Part shown: positions 35,373 through 44,093 of the stretch, piece after piece
How the letters are laid out: the number at the start of each line of letters is the position of its first letter
Position numbering within the stretch: the stretch's first letter is position 1
The notes under the pieces: generated by a model
Database searches by the model: none
What the model was told of the DNA's origin: nothing
Seen by the model: only the letters and a program-made list of their open reading frames with translations
DNA from: Pseudomonadota bacterium
GTDB lineage: Bacteria; Pseudomonadota; Gammaproteobacteria; Pseudomonadales; Oleiphilaceae
Reading direction: 5' to 3'
Assembly (NCBI GenBank): GCA_023430625.1
Contig: JAEZAA010000258.1
Location: 1-51,664, forward strand
Length of the DNA: 51,664 bases
Made by a program: the position numbers and the translations under genes

Positions 35373-35693
35373 CTAGTCCCATCGCCGGGTTCGACCCAAG
35401 AGCCGCATAGAAAACAGCTCCGACGTAGGGGGTGGGGAAGAAAATTTCTCTTATTTCATCAAAAACGTAATATTGACTACACTTACTGGAAGTAAAAACA
35501 AACAACACCGGGTTTATTCGCGATATCCGATGTACTGAAGGACTTTCATTGTAATAGAAGCAGGGTTTGCTAAGCCGACCGCAACCATGGAAGGAGCCCG
35601 CGCGTCCCGCTCGGACGTTCGGCATTCCAGGGTCGAAACCGTTTGCGAATAAGAATGCATAAAAAACGCGGAAGTACGGGCGAAACCTCTACC
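35373..35693. promoter_or_regulatory. Intergenic leader of the diguanylate cyclase gene
   Basis: About 320 bases without a gene. A TTGACT hexamer (35473-35478) is a plausible -35 box for the gene at 35694. No firm -10 box or operator was found. No RNA gene was seen. Confidence 0.4.
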
Positions 35694-37610
35694 ATGAAGT
35701 TCAATCATATGATTGTCGGGTCAGCGTTGCTTGCGCTGCTCACAGCGATTCTGTTAGTGGCCAGCAGAATGTCGCCAACATTTCAGGCCTTGCTGGGCGC
35801 GGAAAACGCGTTGCTTTGGCAAGTATTCCTGCCGGCGATTCTTGCCACCTCCCTCGGGGTATTCTCGCTGACGATTTATCGTCTGAACCGCCGCCTCCAA
35901 TCCAAGATCGATCAACTGCGCCAGTCCGATCTCCAACTGCAAAAACTCTCCAGCGCCGTCACCAACAGCGGCAGCATGGTGATCATGACGGATGCCGCCG
36001 GCACGATCGAGTACGTCAATCATAAGTTCACCCAGGTCACCGGCTATAGCGAACAGGACGTCCACAGCCAATCCCTCGAACTACTCAATCCTGAGCCGGA
36101 CGGCTTTCGCGACGAGCAGAGCTGGAACTCCACGCTCGTGCAAAACGGCTGGGCCGGGGAAGTTCTGAGTTCGCGCAAGGATGGGAGCGACTTCTGGTCA
36201 GCGGTCACCGTCTCCGCCGTGGAAGACGAGCAGCGCCAGATTACCCATTACATCGTTTCCGCCATCGACATCACGGAGCTCAAGGAAGCCACCCGTAAGA
36301 TGGAACAGCTTGCGCTGTTCGATTCCCTGACCGGACTCGCCAATCGCCGCCTGTTCATCGATCGCCTCAACCAGGCAGCCGCGGACTCGGTCCGCAACGG
36401 CCATATGCTGGCCCTGCTGTTTCTGGATCTGGACCAGTTTAAGCGGATCAACGACACCCTCGGCCATGACGCTGGAGATCAGCTATTGCTGATCGTCGCC
36501 GATCGCCTGCGATCCTGCGTGCGCGCCACCGACACGGTAGCGCGCCTCGGTGGTGACGAATTCACCGTGCTGCTGACCGACCTGAAAGACGCCCAAGCCG
36601 CCAGCCAGATCGCGCAGCTGATCCTGAAAGCCCTCAAGCAGCCCATCAAGCTCGACAAACACGAAGTGATCGTATCCACCAGCATTGGCATCACGCTGGC
36701 CCCGACCGATAGCACCAGCAGCGAAACGCTTATGAAGAACGCCGACCTTGCGCTCTACCGCGCCAAGGAGTCCGGGCGGGACCGCTACCATTTCTTTACC
36801 GAGGAGCTGAATGTCCAGGCTCTGCGCCACCTCCTGCTGGAGCAGGAGATCAGGCAGGCGCTGCGCAACAATGAATTCAGTCTCTGCTTCCAGCCCCAGG
36901 TGGATCTGCGCACCCAATCGATCATTGGTGTGGAAGCGCTGGTTCGCTGGAACCACCCCCGCCGTGGTCTGGTGAGCCCGGACGACTTCATTCCCGTGGC
37001 CGAGGAAACCGGCCTGATCGTTCCACTCGGTCTCTGGGTTCTGAAAACCGCCTGCATGCAGATGAAGATGATTCACGAGCTGGCTGGGGTGAAGATCAAG
37101 GTTGCCGTCAACCTGAGCACCCGTCAGTTCAAGGATCCCCACCTGGAGGAAACCATTTCCGAGGTGTTGCAGGAGTCTGGCCTGCACCCCCATTGGCTGG
37201 AGCTGGAAGTCACGGAAAGCATGCTGATGGATGACGTGGAAAAGGTGATCGACCAGCTTTCCCGGATCAAGATGACCGGCGTCACCATCACGATCGACGA
37301 TTTCGGGTCCGGCTATTCGTCGCTCAGCTACCTTAAGCGCCTGCCGGTCGACATCCTGAAGGTGGATCGCGAATTCGTCCGTGACATTCCCGATGATCTC
37401 AACGACATGGAGATCACCTCGGCAGTCATTGCCGTGGCCCACAAGCTCAACCTCAAGGTGGTTGCGGAAGGCGTTGAGGATATCGACCAGCGCGACTTCC
37501 TGGTGATCAACAAGTGCGACTATGCCCAGGGCTATCTGTACAGCAAGCCGTTGACCTTTGAGGAGCTGTACGCCCTGCTCCAGTCGGAGAAAGTACGCGA
37601 CATCGCTTAA
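35694..37610 (+). CDS. PAS-GGDEF-EAL c-di-GMP signalling protein
   Basis: A 638-aa membrane-bound enzyme that makes and/or breaks cyclic di-GMP. Two N-terminal hydrophobic helices (MIVGSALLALLTAILLVA; WQVFLPAILATSLGVFSL) are followed by a PAS domain (about 85-210), GGDEF (about 215-380) with an intact GGDEF signature (ARLGGDEFT), and EAL (about 395-635) with GVEALVRWNHP and the DDFGSGYSSLSYLK motif. Both active-site signatures look intact, so both activities are possible. The start is the ATG at 35694; ATGs at 35643 and 35655 are in frame but less favoured. The PAS domain is the likely sensor. Confidence 0.92.
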   Translation: MKFNHMIVGSALLALLTAILLVASRMSPTFQALLGAENALLWQVFLPAILATSLGVFSLTIYRLNRRLQSKIDQLRQSDLQLQKLSSAVTNSGSMVIMTDAAGTIEYVNHKFTQVTGYSEQDVHSQSLELLNPEPDGFRDEQSWNSTLVQNGWAGEVLSSRKDGSDFWSAVTVSAVEDEQRQITHYIVSAIDITELKEATRKMEQLALFDSLTGLANRRLFIDRLNQAAADSVRNGHMLALLFLDLDQFKRINDTLGHDAGDQLLLIVADRLRSCVRATDTVARLGGDEFTVLLTDLKDAQAASQIAQLILKALKQPIKLDKHEVIVSTSIGITLAPTDSTSSETLMKNADLALYRAKESGRDRYHFFTEELNVQALRHLLLEQEIRQALRNNEFSLCFQPQVDLRTQSIIGVEALVRWNHPRRGLVSPDDFIPVAEETGLIVPLGLWVLKTACMQMKMIHELAGVKIKVAVNLSTRQFKDPHLEETISEVLQESGLHPHWLELEVTESMLMDDVEKVIDQLSRIKMTGVTITIDDFGSGYSSLSYLKRLPVDILKVDREFVRDIPDDLNDMEITSAVIAVAHKLNLKVVAEGVEDIDQRDFLVINKCDYAQGYLYSKPLTFEELYALLQSEKVRDIA

Positions 37611-37747
37611 CGGGGTTATTCGAACCCCGTTGTGGCTGGCCTATGGCGTGAGGGAGTGGCGCCGGATTCAGGAATTCATGATCGATCGTTCCGGGCCGAC
37701 TGAACCAGGCTGGCCCGGGATGAACGCATTGGCACCTACTCTACTGA

Positions 37748-38056
37748 TTAGGCTAGCAGGTCCCAGTTCCGGTCCAATAGAACCAGTTCTGCACCGATCG
37801 GTCGCTGATCCTGCCCCAATTTCACACCTGAGATCCTGGGCTTGCTCCACTCACCGGAATCAAGCCGGCTCATGGAATCCAGATCGACCGACTTCACCAG
37901 ATAAACGCCGTCGTCCGCCGTGACGCGGGACCGGTGGGAGATACCATACACAAATCGGCAGTAATCCAGCTTTAACTGATGGAGATCCCGCTCTGCCTTG
38001 TTGATTTTCCTGATTAGAACTTCCCGGAGACCTTCTGCGTAGTTCATGTTCGACAT
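37748..38056 (-). CDS. Hypothetical protein (102 aa)
   Basis: A small basic/acidic soluble protein. It opens MSNMNYAEGLREVLIRKINKAERDLHQLK, a helix with a heptad-like pattern, then a beta-rich stretch (YLVKSVDLDSMSRLD; KPRISGVKLGQ). No motif is recognised. An alternative start is the ATG at 38047. It converges on the diguanylate cyclase gene. Confidence 0.5.
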   Translation of the reverse strand: MSNMNYAEGLREVLIRKINKAERDLHQLKLDYCRFVYGISHRSRVTADDGVYLVKSVDLDSMSRLDSGEWSKPRISGVKLGQDQRPIGAELVLLDRNWDLLA

Positions 38057-38314
38057 GTCCTCGTTCTTATTATCCTTTTACATCCATGTTTTTAATGCCG
38101 CTTGTCTGCTGAATATCGAATATTTCCGTCGGAAGCAAGCCACCAAAGTTTGGCGTAGAACGTCGCTCCCCATTGTATTACAACCACTTCTCGTCCGAAG
38201 AGAGTCCAAAATCGGATCATACCTGAGAAGGTAACCTAGATAAAACAAGCAAATGTCTGACTGATCCAGGCTGTCGGACTTTCCAGAAATACTGGAGCTC
38301 CCCGCTCTCGCCGG

Positions 38315-38848
38315 TTACTCCCTGGCCGTGAACTCGAACACAAATTGTTCCGTTTCCTCGGCACTGACGACTTCGACACGAGCGAGCCAGACCATCGCAT
38401 GATCCATCTCACAGGCCGGCACGATCAGTTCACCCGTAAATGCTCCGGGTTCAACCTGGGTCAAACCGATCCGCTGTTCACCCATGTACATATCCCGGCC
38501 CTCGATCAGCACGCGAACCTCCAGGATTTCGCCACCCTCAACCTCAGCCGTTAACCGGACTGGCGTCATGACCGGAATATCGCGCGGGCTGATGCCAAAC
38601 GTCAGGCGCCGTCCCCCGCTTAGTTCCGCTGCACAAGTGCCGGTATTTACACTGCAGCGTTCCACCTGCCCATGGCCGTGCCCGCCGTGATGATGTGCCT
38701 GGTGTCCGGCCACGGATTCGAGTTGACCGGGAGCATGCGCCTGATCGGGCAGCAGGTGCTTTAACTGCGGTAAATAGAAGAAGAAACCAACGGCCAGAAG
38801 GCAGACCAGGAGCAACAACCAGGAGCGCAGACGCTTCACGTTAAACAC
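38315..38848 (-). CDS. Membrane-anchored periplasmic protein with a His-rich segment
   Basis: A 177-aa protein with an N-terminal membrane anchor (LLLLVCLLAVGFFFYLP). A histidine-rich linker (HQAHHHGGHGHG, about residues 48-59) is followed by a beta-sandwich-like domain with a CSVNTGTC disulphide pair. The His cluster suggests metal binding, perhaps copper or zinc. The domain resembles FixH/YtkA-like or copper-handling folds only loosely. It could work in oxidase or copper maintenance, but this is inference. Confidence 0.6.
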   Translation of the reverse strand: MFNVKRLRSWLLLLVCLLAVGFFFYLPQLKHLLPDQAHAPGQLESVAGHQAHHHGGHGHGQVERCSVNTGTCAAELSGGRRLTFGISPRDIPVMTPVRLTAEVEGGEILEVRVLIEGRDMYMGEQRIGLTQVEPGAFTGELIVPACEMDHAMVWLARVEVVSAEETEQFVFEFTARE

Positions 38849-38976
38849 CTCACAGCGAAGAAGATCTGCATGCTAGCGGATGCAGCGCGTCGCAGCAAAG
38901 GCGTAAACGAAAACGGTGAGATAGGGCGCGATCTATTAGCGTTAAGCGCGCCCGGTGTCAGAATTGATTCGCCAAT

Positions 38977-40137
38977 CTAGCCCACAGCCGCAGACGGCGG
39001 CGAATCAGGAAGGTCGGACTCAGCCTTTTGCTCGTCCCGATTAAAGATAAAGATGGCGGTCCGCAGCCTGCTCTGCCCAAAACGGGCCATGCTATCAAAA
39101 TGGCTCCGGGGAATCGGGACATTGATGTTGTCGGTCTCAAGGCGAAAGATTTCCTCGTCGATCTCCGGATCATGGATGTAGACGAAGCGATCGTCCATGG
39201 CGGTAATGACCACCCAATGCGGCGCCTTGTTCCGATTGAACTGGTAGGTGCTGATCAGCACGATGGGCACGCCGCCCTGGGCGAGGCAATTGCTGATATC
39301 CGTGGAACTCACCCCTCGCTTTTCGACTTTTACGTCCGTTTCCTGCAGATCCCGTTCAAACTCCTCGTGAACGAGTGCAAGCACTTCCTTCTTATCCTCG
39401 TTGCGCACGCCACCGACGAACAACGGCCCCTCGTGACTAATAAAGAGCGTGACGCGAAAGCCCCTGCGCCAGGCCGCCAGCGCAAGTCCATGGGGGCCGC
39501 AGCCACCATGACCTGAGGTCATGAAGATGGTGGTCGCCTCCCGCCAGATGCGTAACTCCTGGGAGCGATCCAGTGGGTGGGACTCATCCAGCGCCCGCAT
39601 CGACATCATGAGACTTGCCGGCCCGCAGGTGAACTCCGTGGTCTGCGAGTAATAGGGCACATCGATCAGATTTTCCGGTGGTTTGAGCTTCAACGAACGC
39701 TCGTAGCGGAGTGCGGCCGCGCCATCTTCGTAATAGCCTTCGATCCGCCCGAAATAGCGGTAGCCACGCCGCTCATAGAGTCGAATTGCCCGCAGGTTAT
39801 CCTCACGGACCTCGAGGCGCATGTACACGCAGCCCTCGTTCTTCGCGGCCTCCTCGGCTTTTTCCATCAGGGAGTCCGCGAGCCCCTTGCCCTGGGCACG
39901 GGCGTCAACGGCAATCGAATAGAGTCGGGACAGGCTGGTACCCCGATGGAACAGGATCAGAACATAACCCAACAGGCCGGCATCATCCTCGGCAACCCAC
40001 AGCTGACCGTGGGCTTTGGTGATCATGTACTTGAAATTGCGTCGGCTCAGTCGATCCCCGGCAAAGCAACGCATCTCCAGATCAACCAGGCCATTCAGGT
40101 CCGTTGCATCCGCCAGCCGAATGTTCACTACGCTCAT
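38977..40137 (-). CDS. GNAT acetyltransferase / C39-like peptidase fusion
   Basis: A 386-aa two-domain protein. Residues 1-150 form a RimI-like GNAT domain with the acetyl-CoA loop (RAQGKGLADSLM, 80-91) and the NLRAIRLYERRGYRYFG motif. Residues 155-375 form a C39-like papain-fold domain with C171 in EFTCGPAS, H307 in APHWVVIT and D323 in YIHDPEID, so the triad is intact. It is transcribed divergently from the RimK-like gene and shares its 213-bp promoter region. This fusion often neighbours RimK-like/DUF1704 genes. It could process a peptide tail and acetylate its N-terminus, but the substrate is unknown. Confidence 0.85.
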   Translation of the reverse strand: MSVVNIRLADATDLNGLVDLEMRCFAGDRLSRRNFKYMITKAHGQLWVAEDDAGLLGYVLILFHRGTSLSRLYSIAVDARAQGKGLADSLMEKAEEAAKNEGCVYMRLEVREDNLRAIRLYERRGYRYFGRIEGYYEDGAAALRYERSLKLKPPENLIDVPYYSQTTEFTCGPASLMMSMRALDESHPLDRSQELRIWREATTIFMTSGHGGCGPHGLALAAWRRGFRVTLFISHEGPLFVGGVRNEDKKEVLALVHEEFERDLQETDVKVEKRGVSSTDISNCLAQGGVPIVLISTYQFNRNKAPHWVVITAMDDRFVYIHDPEIDEEIFRLETDNINVPIPRSHFDSMARFGQSRLRTAIFIFNRDEQKAESDLPDSPPSAAVG

Positions 40138-40194
40138 ACCCGCCGCTCTCTGTAAACTCGTATAACCCTTATAGGATTAAGCCGAAAATTTTGT

Positions 40195-40222
40195 TTGACT
40201 AGCCCGATTGGCGCATTAAATT
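40195..40222 (+). promoter_or_regulatory. Candidate promoter of the RimK-like operon
   Basis: TTGACT (40195-40200), a 16-base spacer and TAAATT (40217-40222) form a plausible sigma-70 promoter, giving a leader of about 120 bases before the ATG at 40351. The opposite strand would carry the promoter of the GNAT/C39 gene. Confidence 0.45.
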
Positions 40223-40350
40223 AAGTATGTTGTTGGAATCTTTTAAAACTTGATCCAGGTCAGCGACGTCTGCCTGCGAACCCAATACCGCCGCGCCAGT
40301 CAACTCAACAATTGCATCACCTGAATAGGATAAAGGTTTAAAGATACTCG

Positions 40351-41826
40351 ATGAGTCGCCTAATTGTCGTCGTTGACCAGAAAAAAGACTGGACTGCCTA
40401 CTATCCGACCGAAGATCTGCTGACGTTCCAAGAATACTTGGCGTTGCCGGAAGACGACAAGGAAAGTCGCACCCAGGTTATCAACCTCTGTAAGAGCTAT
40501 CGTTACCTGAGTTACGGCTATTATTGTTCCCTATTGGCCGAAGCCCGCCATCACCATGTCATCCCGTCGGTCCGGACCCTGAATAACCTGCGTTCCAAGG
40601 CACTCTACAGTCTCGACCTGGAAGATCTCAACAAGGCGCTGGACAGCATCTACCAATCCTCCCGCCGGGCGGAAAAGCAGTTTTCCATCAAGATACACTT
40701 CGGCACCACACCCATCGAAGAACTGAAGGAATGGGCACGGCAACTGTTCGAAGCCTTCCCCTCCCCGATTCTCGAGGTGCAGTTCAGCAAGCATGAAAAC
40801 TGGCTGATCGATTCCATCAAGGCGGTTTCCCTCCATAACCTCAGCGAGGATGAGGAAACCACCTTCGCCAACTCGTTCGACGCGTACAGCAAGAAGATCT
40901 GGCGCAAGCCGCGCCTGAAGAAGAAGTACCGCTACGACCTGGCGATCCTGCACAACCCCAATGAGAAAATGGCGCCCAGCGACCCGACCGCGCTAAAGAA
41001 GTTTATTCGGGCCGGCCGCCAGCTTGGGATCGATGTGGACCTGATCGAAAAGAAGGACTACGTTCGTCTGGCGGAGTACGACGCCCTATTCATCCGTGAG
41101 ACCACCTCACTGATGGACCACACATTCCGCTTCGCCAAGAAAGCGGAATCGGAAAGCATGATCGTGCTGGATGACCCGACCTCCATCATGCGCTGTACGA
41201 ACAAGATCTACCTGGCGGACTTGTTGCGGACGCACAAGATCAACTCCCCCAAGACCATCATCATCAGCCGCGACCAGAAGAACGCGGAAGAAGTGGTCGC
41301 CCGAGAAGTCGGATTTCCATCCGTCCTGAAGATCCCGGACGGCTCCTTCTCCCGGGGCATCCTGCGGGTGGAACAGGCCAGCGACTTTCAGGCGAAGGCC
41401 GAAGAACTATTCAAACAATCGGCCTTACTTCTGGTGCAGGAATATCTGTACACGGATTTCGACTGGCGTATCGGCATCCTGAATCATAAGGCGATCTTTG
41501 CCTGCCGTTATTACATGGCGAAAAACCATTGGCAGATCTATAACCATAGTTCCGGCAAAACCGTGGGCGGCGGGTACGAGACCCTTCCCACCTACGAAGT
41601 GCCCAAGCGGATCCTGACCACGGCCCTCGCCGCTGCCAAACACATCGGCGACGGCCTGTACGGAGTCGATCTAAAGGAAAAGGATGGCAAGGCCTACGTG
41701 ATCGAGGTGAACGATAACCCCAACATCGATTCCGGCGTGGAAGATAAGTATCTCGGCGACGAACTCTATCGGGTCGTTATGGAAGATTTCCTGCGGCGTC
41801 TCGAGAAAAAGCGTACCGAACAATAA
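40351..41826 (+). CDS. RimK-like ATP-grasp ligase with an N-terminal extension
   Basis: An amide-bond-forming ATP-grasp enzyme of 491 aa, longer than RimK (about 300 aa). Residues 1-190 form an extra domain of the kind that precedes some RimK-like ligases. Residues about 195-480 form the ATP-grasp core with a nucleotide-binding stretch (GFPSVLKIPDGSFSRGIL), VQEYLYTDFDWRIGIL, and the metal motif IEVNDNPN (451-458). RimK itself adds glutamates to ribosomal protein S6. This relative may ligate amino acids to another protein or peptide. It is followed by the DUF1704 gene with a 51-bp gap holding a GCGCGC hairpin (41832-41849), indicating an operon. Confidence 0.85.
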   Translation: MSRLIVVVDQKKDWTAYYPTEDLLTFQEYLALPEDDKESRTQVINLCKSYRYLSYGYYCSLLAEARHHHVIPSVRTLNNLRSKALYSLDLEDLNKALDSIYQSSRRAEKQFSIKIHFGTTPIEELKEWARQLFEAFPSPILEVQFSKHENWLIDSIKAVSLHNLSEDEETTFANSFDAYSKKIWRKPRLKKKYRYDLAILHNPNEKMAPSDPTALKKFIRAGRQLGIDVDLIEKKDYVRLAEYDALFIRETTSLMDHTFRFAKKAESESMIVLDDPTSIMRCTNKIYLADLLRTHKINSPKTIIISRDQKNAEEVVAREVGFPSVLKIPDGSFSRGILRVEQASDFQAKAEELFKQSALLLVQEYLYTDFDWRIGILNHKAIFACRYYMAKNHWQIYNHSSGKTVGGGYETLPTYEVPKRILTTALAAAKHIGDGLYGVDLKEKDGKAYVIEVNDNPNIDSGVEDKYLGDELYRVVMEDFLRRLEKKRTEQ

Positions 41827-41877
41827 TAAGTGCGCGCTCACAGGCGCGCTTTGATCTCACCTTTGCGGTAGCAGCGC

Positions 41878-43167
41878 ATGCCTAAGAAGTATAACGACGC
41901 GTATCTCGCCACGATCAAAAGCCTGTCCGACCGCATCGTCGAGGCCCAGAAGCCCATTCGCATTCTGGACGCGGTGAAGTGGGACAAGAACATCAAGGAA
42001 ACCTTTTTCTCAAGCAAGTTCAAAAAGCTGCCGGACATCGACAAAGACTATTACGCCAAGCACGCCCCGCTAGCCTTTGATCCGGCCAACAAGAAAGCCG
42101 AGTTCCACGATATCGAACGGGAAATCAGCCGCAAGATTGGCCAGCTCAACCCCCTAAGCCAGATCATGCGCCGGATCTGCCGTGAATATCAGATGGTGGT
42201 GCGCATGCTGGAAGCCCGCGGCACCCTGGAATTCAGCGATATATCCCAGGAACTCTATGGTTCCGCGTCGGAAGTCTTCCATGCGGGAGACCCATCTCTG
42301 GCCGAGCTCGGCAAGATGATGGAATCCACGCTGGCGAACCTGTTGCAACAGCAATCCATGCAGGAACCCGCCAAGATCCTTCCGGCACAAACCGCGGTCG
42401 AGGTGCTCAACGAACGTCTGACCCCGCTGTTTCCAGATGCCGGTATTCGCGTGATCCTGTCCGACGGGATTGCCGCCGATGCCGCGGCAGGCACCGATTA
42501 CATCAAGATCAACAAGGACGCGATGTTCTCCCAGCAGGACATCGACGTGCTGGAGGTTCACGAAGGCTGGGTCCATCTCGGCACCACCCTGAACGGCATG
42601 GCCCAACCCTACTGTACCTTTCTGAGCAAGGGCCCGCCCTCGGTGACGGTTACCCAGGAAGGGCTGGCGGTCTTGACAGAGATTCTTACCCTGCGCTCCA
42701 GTCCGACTCGACTGAACAAGCTGATCAATCGGGTACGCGCCATCACATTGGCGGAGAATGGAGCAAACTTCTTCGAAGTTTTCAACTACCTGCGGGAACA
42801 GGGTCTAGGCGCGGAGGAGACTTGGAATCTGGTGTCGCGGATCTTTCGTGGCAGCACACCGCATCTGCCGCCATTTACCAAGGACATCACCTACATCAAG
42901 GGCTTTGTGCTTGGATACAACTACCTACGCCTGTCGTTCGCCCGCAGTAAGGTCGAGCAATTACCCATGCTGTTCTGCGGCAAACTGATGCTGGAGGATC
43001 TTCCGGTCTATACGGAACTGGTACATGAGGGGGTCATCGTGCCGCCGCGTTTCGTTCCGCCCCATTTCCGCGATTTAAAAGGTCTGGGAGCCTGGATGAG
43101 CTTCTCGCGTTTTATCGGCGGTCTCGACTTCAATCAGTTGGAAGCCGATTACAATCACCTGTTCTAA
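41878..43167 (+). CDS. DUF1704 zinc metallopeptidase-like protein (QEGLA motif)
   Basis: A 429-aa member of DUF1704 (TIGR02421), often called 'flavohemoglobin expression-modulating QEGLA protein'. The sequence has HEGWVH (H228, E229, H233) and VTQEGLAVLTE (Q260, E261), the HExxxH...E pattern of a zinc metallopeptidase. The eukaryotic relatives MATCAP/TMCP are tyrosine carboxypeptidases that trim the C-terminus of tubulin, so a carboxypeptidase role is likely here. It is the second gene of the RimK-like operon. A peptidase paired with a ligase suggests addition and removal of residues on a shared protein tail; this is inference. Confidence 0.85.
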   Translation: MPKKYNDAYLATIKSLSDRIVEAQKPIRILDAVKWDKNIKETFFSSKFKKLPDIDKDYYAKHAPLAFDPANKKAEFHDIEREISRKIGQLNPLSQIMRRICREYQMVVRMLEARGTLEFSDISQELYGSASEVFHAGDPSLAELGKMMESTLANLLQQQSMQEPAKILPAQTAVEVLNERLTPLFPDAGIRVILSDGIAADAAAGTDYIKINKDAMFSQQDIDVLEVHEGWVHLGTTLNGMAQPYCTFLSKGPPSVTVTQEGLAVLTEILTLRSSPTRLNKLINRVRAITLAENGANFFEVFNYLREQGLGAEETWNLVSRIFRGSTPHLPPFTKDITYIKGFVLGYNYLRLSFARSKVEQLPMLFCGKLMLEDLPVYTELVHEGVIVPPRFVPPHFRDLKGLGAWMSFSRFIGGLDFNQLEADYNHLF

Positions 43168-43189
43168 GCAGGTTCATCGCTAAGAAATT

Positions 43190-43226
43190 GGGCGGCCGGT
43201 TTGTAATCCATACCGGCCACCCAGTT
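43190..43226. terminator. Bidirectional terminator between DUF1704 and cytochrome c
   Basis: GGGCGGCCGGT (43190-43200) pairs with ACCGGCCACCC (43212-43222) with one mismatch, followed by AGTTTT on the plus strand. It serves the convergent genes on both sides. Confidence 0.7.
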
Positions 43227-43231
43227 TTAAC

Positions 43232-43555
43232 CTACTTCAGACCGGCATAGTAAGCAGCCAGGTTCGCAATGTCCGCGTCACTCAGCGCAGCCGCTTGGCC
43301 TTGCATCACAACGGCTTGACCACCGTTACGCTCCTTGTTCTTGTATGCCTTCAGGGCACCTACCAAATACTGTTCGTTCTGACCAGCCAGATTGGGGTAC
43401 ATGGGAATCGTCGCAATACCATTCTGACCATGGCAAGCCGCGCAAACCGCCGCCTTGGCTTTACCCGCTGCAGCATCGGCGGCCATCGCTGGTAGGGTTG
43501 CAGCCGCTCCAAGGATGGACACAGCCGCCATGGCAGCAATCTTGAACATCTTCAT
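43232..43555 (-). CDS. Periplasmic c-type cytochrome (class I)
   Basis: A 107-aa secreted cytochrome. A signal peptide (MKMFKIAAMAAVSILGAAATLPAMA, cut near residue 25) is followed by one haem site, CAACH in AAVCAACHGQNG, with MYPNLAGQ after it and a methionine ligand likely in VVMQGQA. It resembles cytochrome c4/c5-type monohaem carriers. It starts at the ATG at 43553-43555 with GAGAGG upstream. It is close to the nitric oxide reductase genes but on the opposite strand, so it may serve as an electron carrier for them. Confidence 0.9.
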   Translation of the reverse strand: MKMFKIAAMAAVSILGAAATLPAMAADAAAGKAKAAVCAACHGQNGIATIPMYPNLAGQNEQYLVGALKAYKNKERNGGQAVVMQGQAAALSDADIANLAAYYAGLK

Positions 43556-43793
43556 TGATTTGCCTCTCATCTAGGTTGGATTTTAAGAATCGTGTCAGAG
43601 CCCGACCACTAACATCTATATGAAATGAATGTTTGAAATGTAATACACCTTGCCAATCCCCGCAACCTGTCGCGTTTACTATTTCTCTCGTCACCGCGCC
43701 CACAAGACAAGTTTCTCGCTCGCAGGGACAGCATTCAAGCAGCGTACACTTGGCCGCGACACGCTATCAACCACCCCAACGTCCGCGCACTTT

Positions 43794-43860
43794 TTGGAAA
43801 GCGGATAGGTAGTCTCTATAGTTCCTGTAGCCCTTGCACCGATTCCTCAGATCGGAATCG
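43794..43860 (+). promoter_or_regulatory. Promoter and operator-like repeat of the nor operon
   Basis: A sigma-70 promoter is visible: TTGGAA (43794-43799), 17 bases, TATAGT (43817-43822). In the predicted leader, CGATTCC (43840-43846) and GGAATCG (43854-43860) form a perfect inverted repeat with a 7-base spacer, a candidate repressor site or leader hairpin. No FNR/DNR box (TTGAT-N4-ATCAA) or sigma-54 pair was seen. Confidence 0.5.
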
Positions 43861-43891
43861 CGCCGCCAAAAATAAATACGGGGACTACTTC

Positions 43892-44023
43892 ATGCATAAC
43901 CGCCCACCTGCATTATTCGCAGTCGTCAAGTCCGCTGGATACCTCGCTCTCATACTCATGGTCGCGGCAATACTCTATGTTGCCGTTCTCTCTGTCACCA
44001 ATTGGACCGGTATCACCGTGTAA
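43892..44023 (+). CDS. 43-aa membrane peptide upstream of norC
   Basis: A short frame from ATG (43892) to TAA (44021-44023). The peptide starts MHNRPPALFAVVKS and continues as a single hydrophobic helix (GYLALILMVAAILYVAVLSV), then TNWTGITV. It lies 70 bp before norC in the same direction and right after the operon promoter, so it is probably translated with the reductase genes. Short hydrophobic peptides of this kind sometimes assist oxidase subunits. Its role in nitric oxide reduction is inference. Confidence 0.6.
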   Translation: MHNRPPALFAVVKSAGYLALILMVAAILYVAVLSVTNWTGITV

Positions 44024-44093
44024 ACATCACTATCCGCGCCGCTCGGAGAGTTTCTGACGGCGGCTTACATGGAATGATCGAGAGGCCCCGGAA

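Noticed and set aside
43820..43845. Sigma-54 promoter for the nor operon
   Set aside because: A TTGCA is present, but the -24 GG element does not match at the right spacing.
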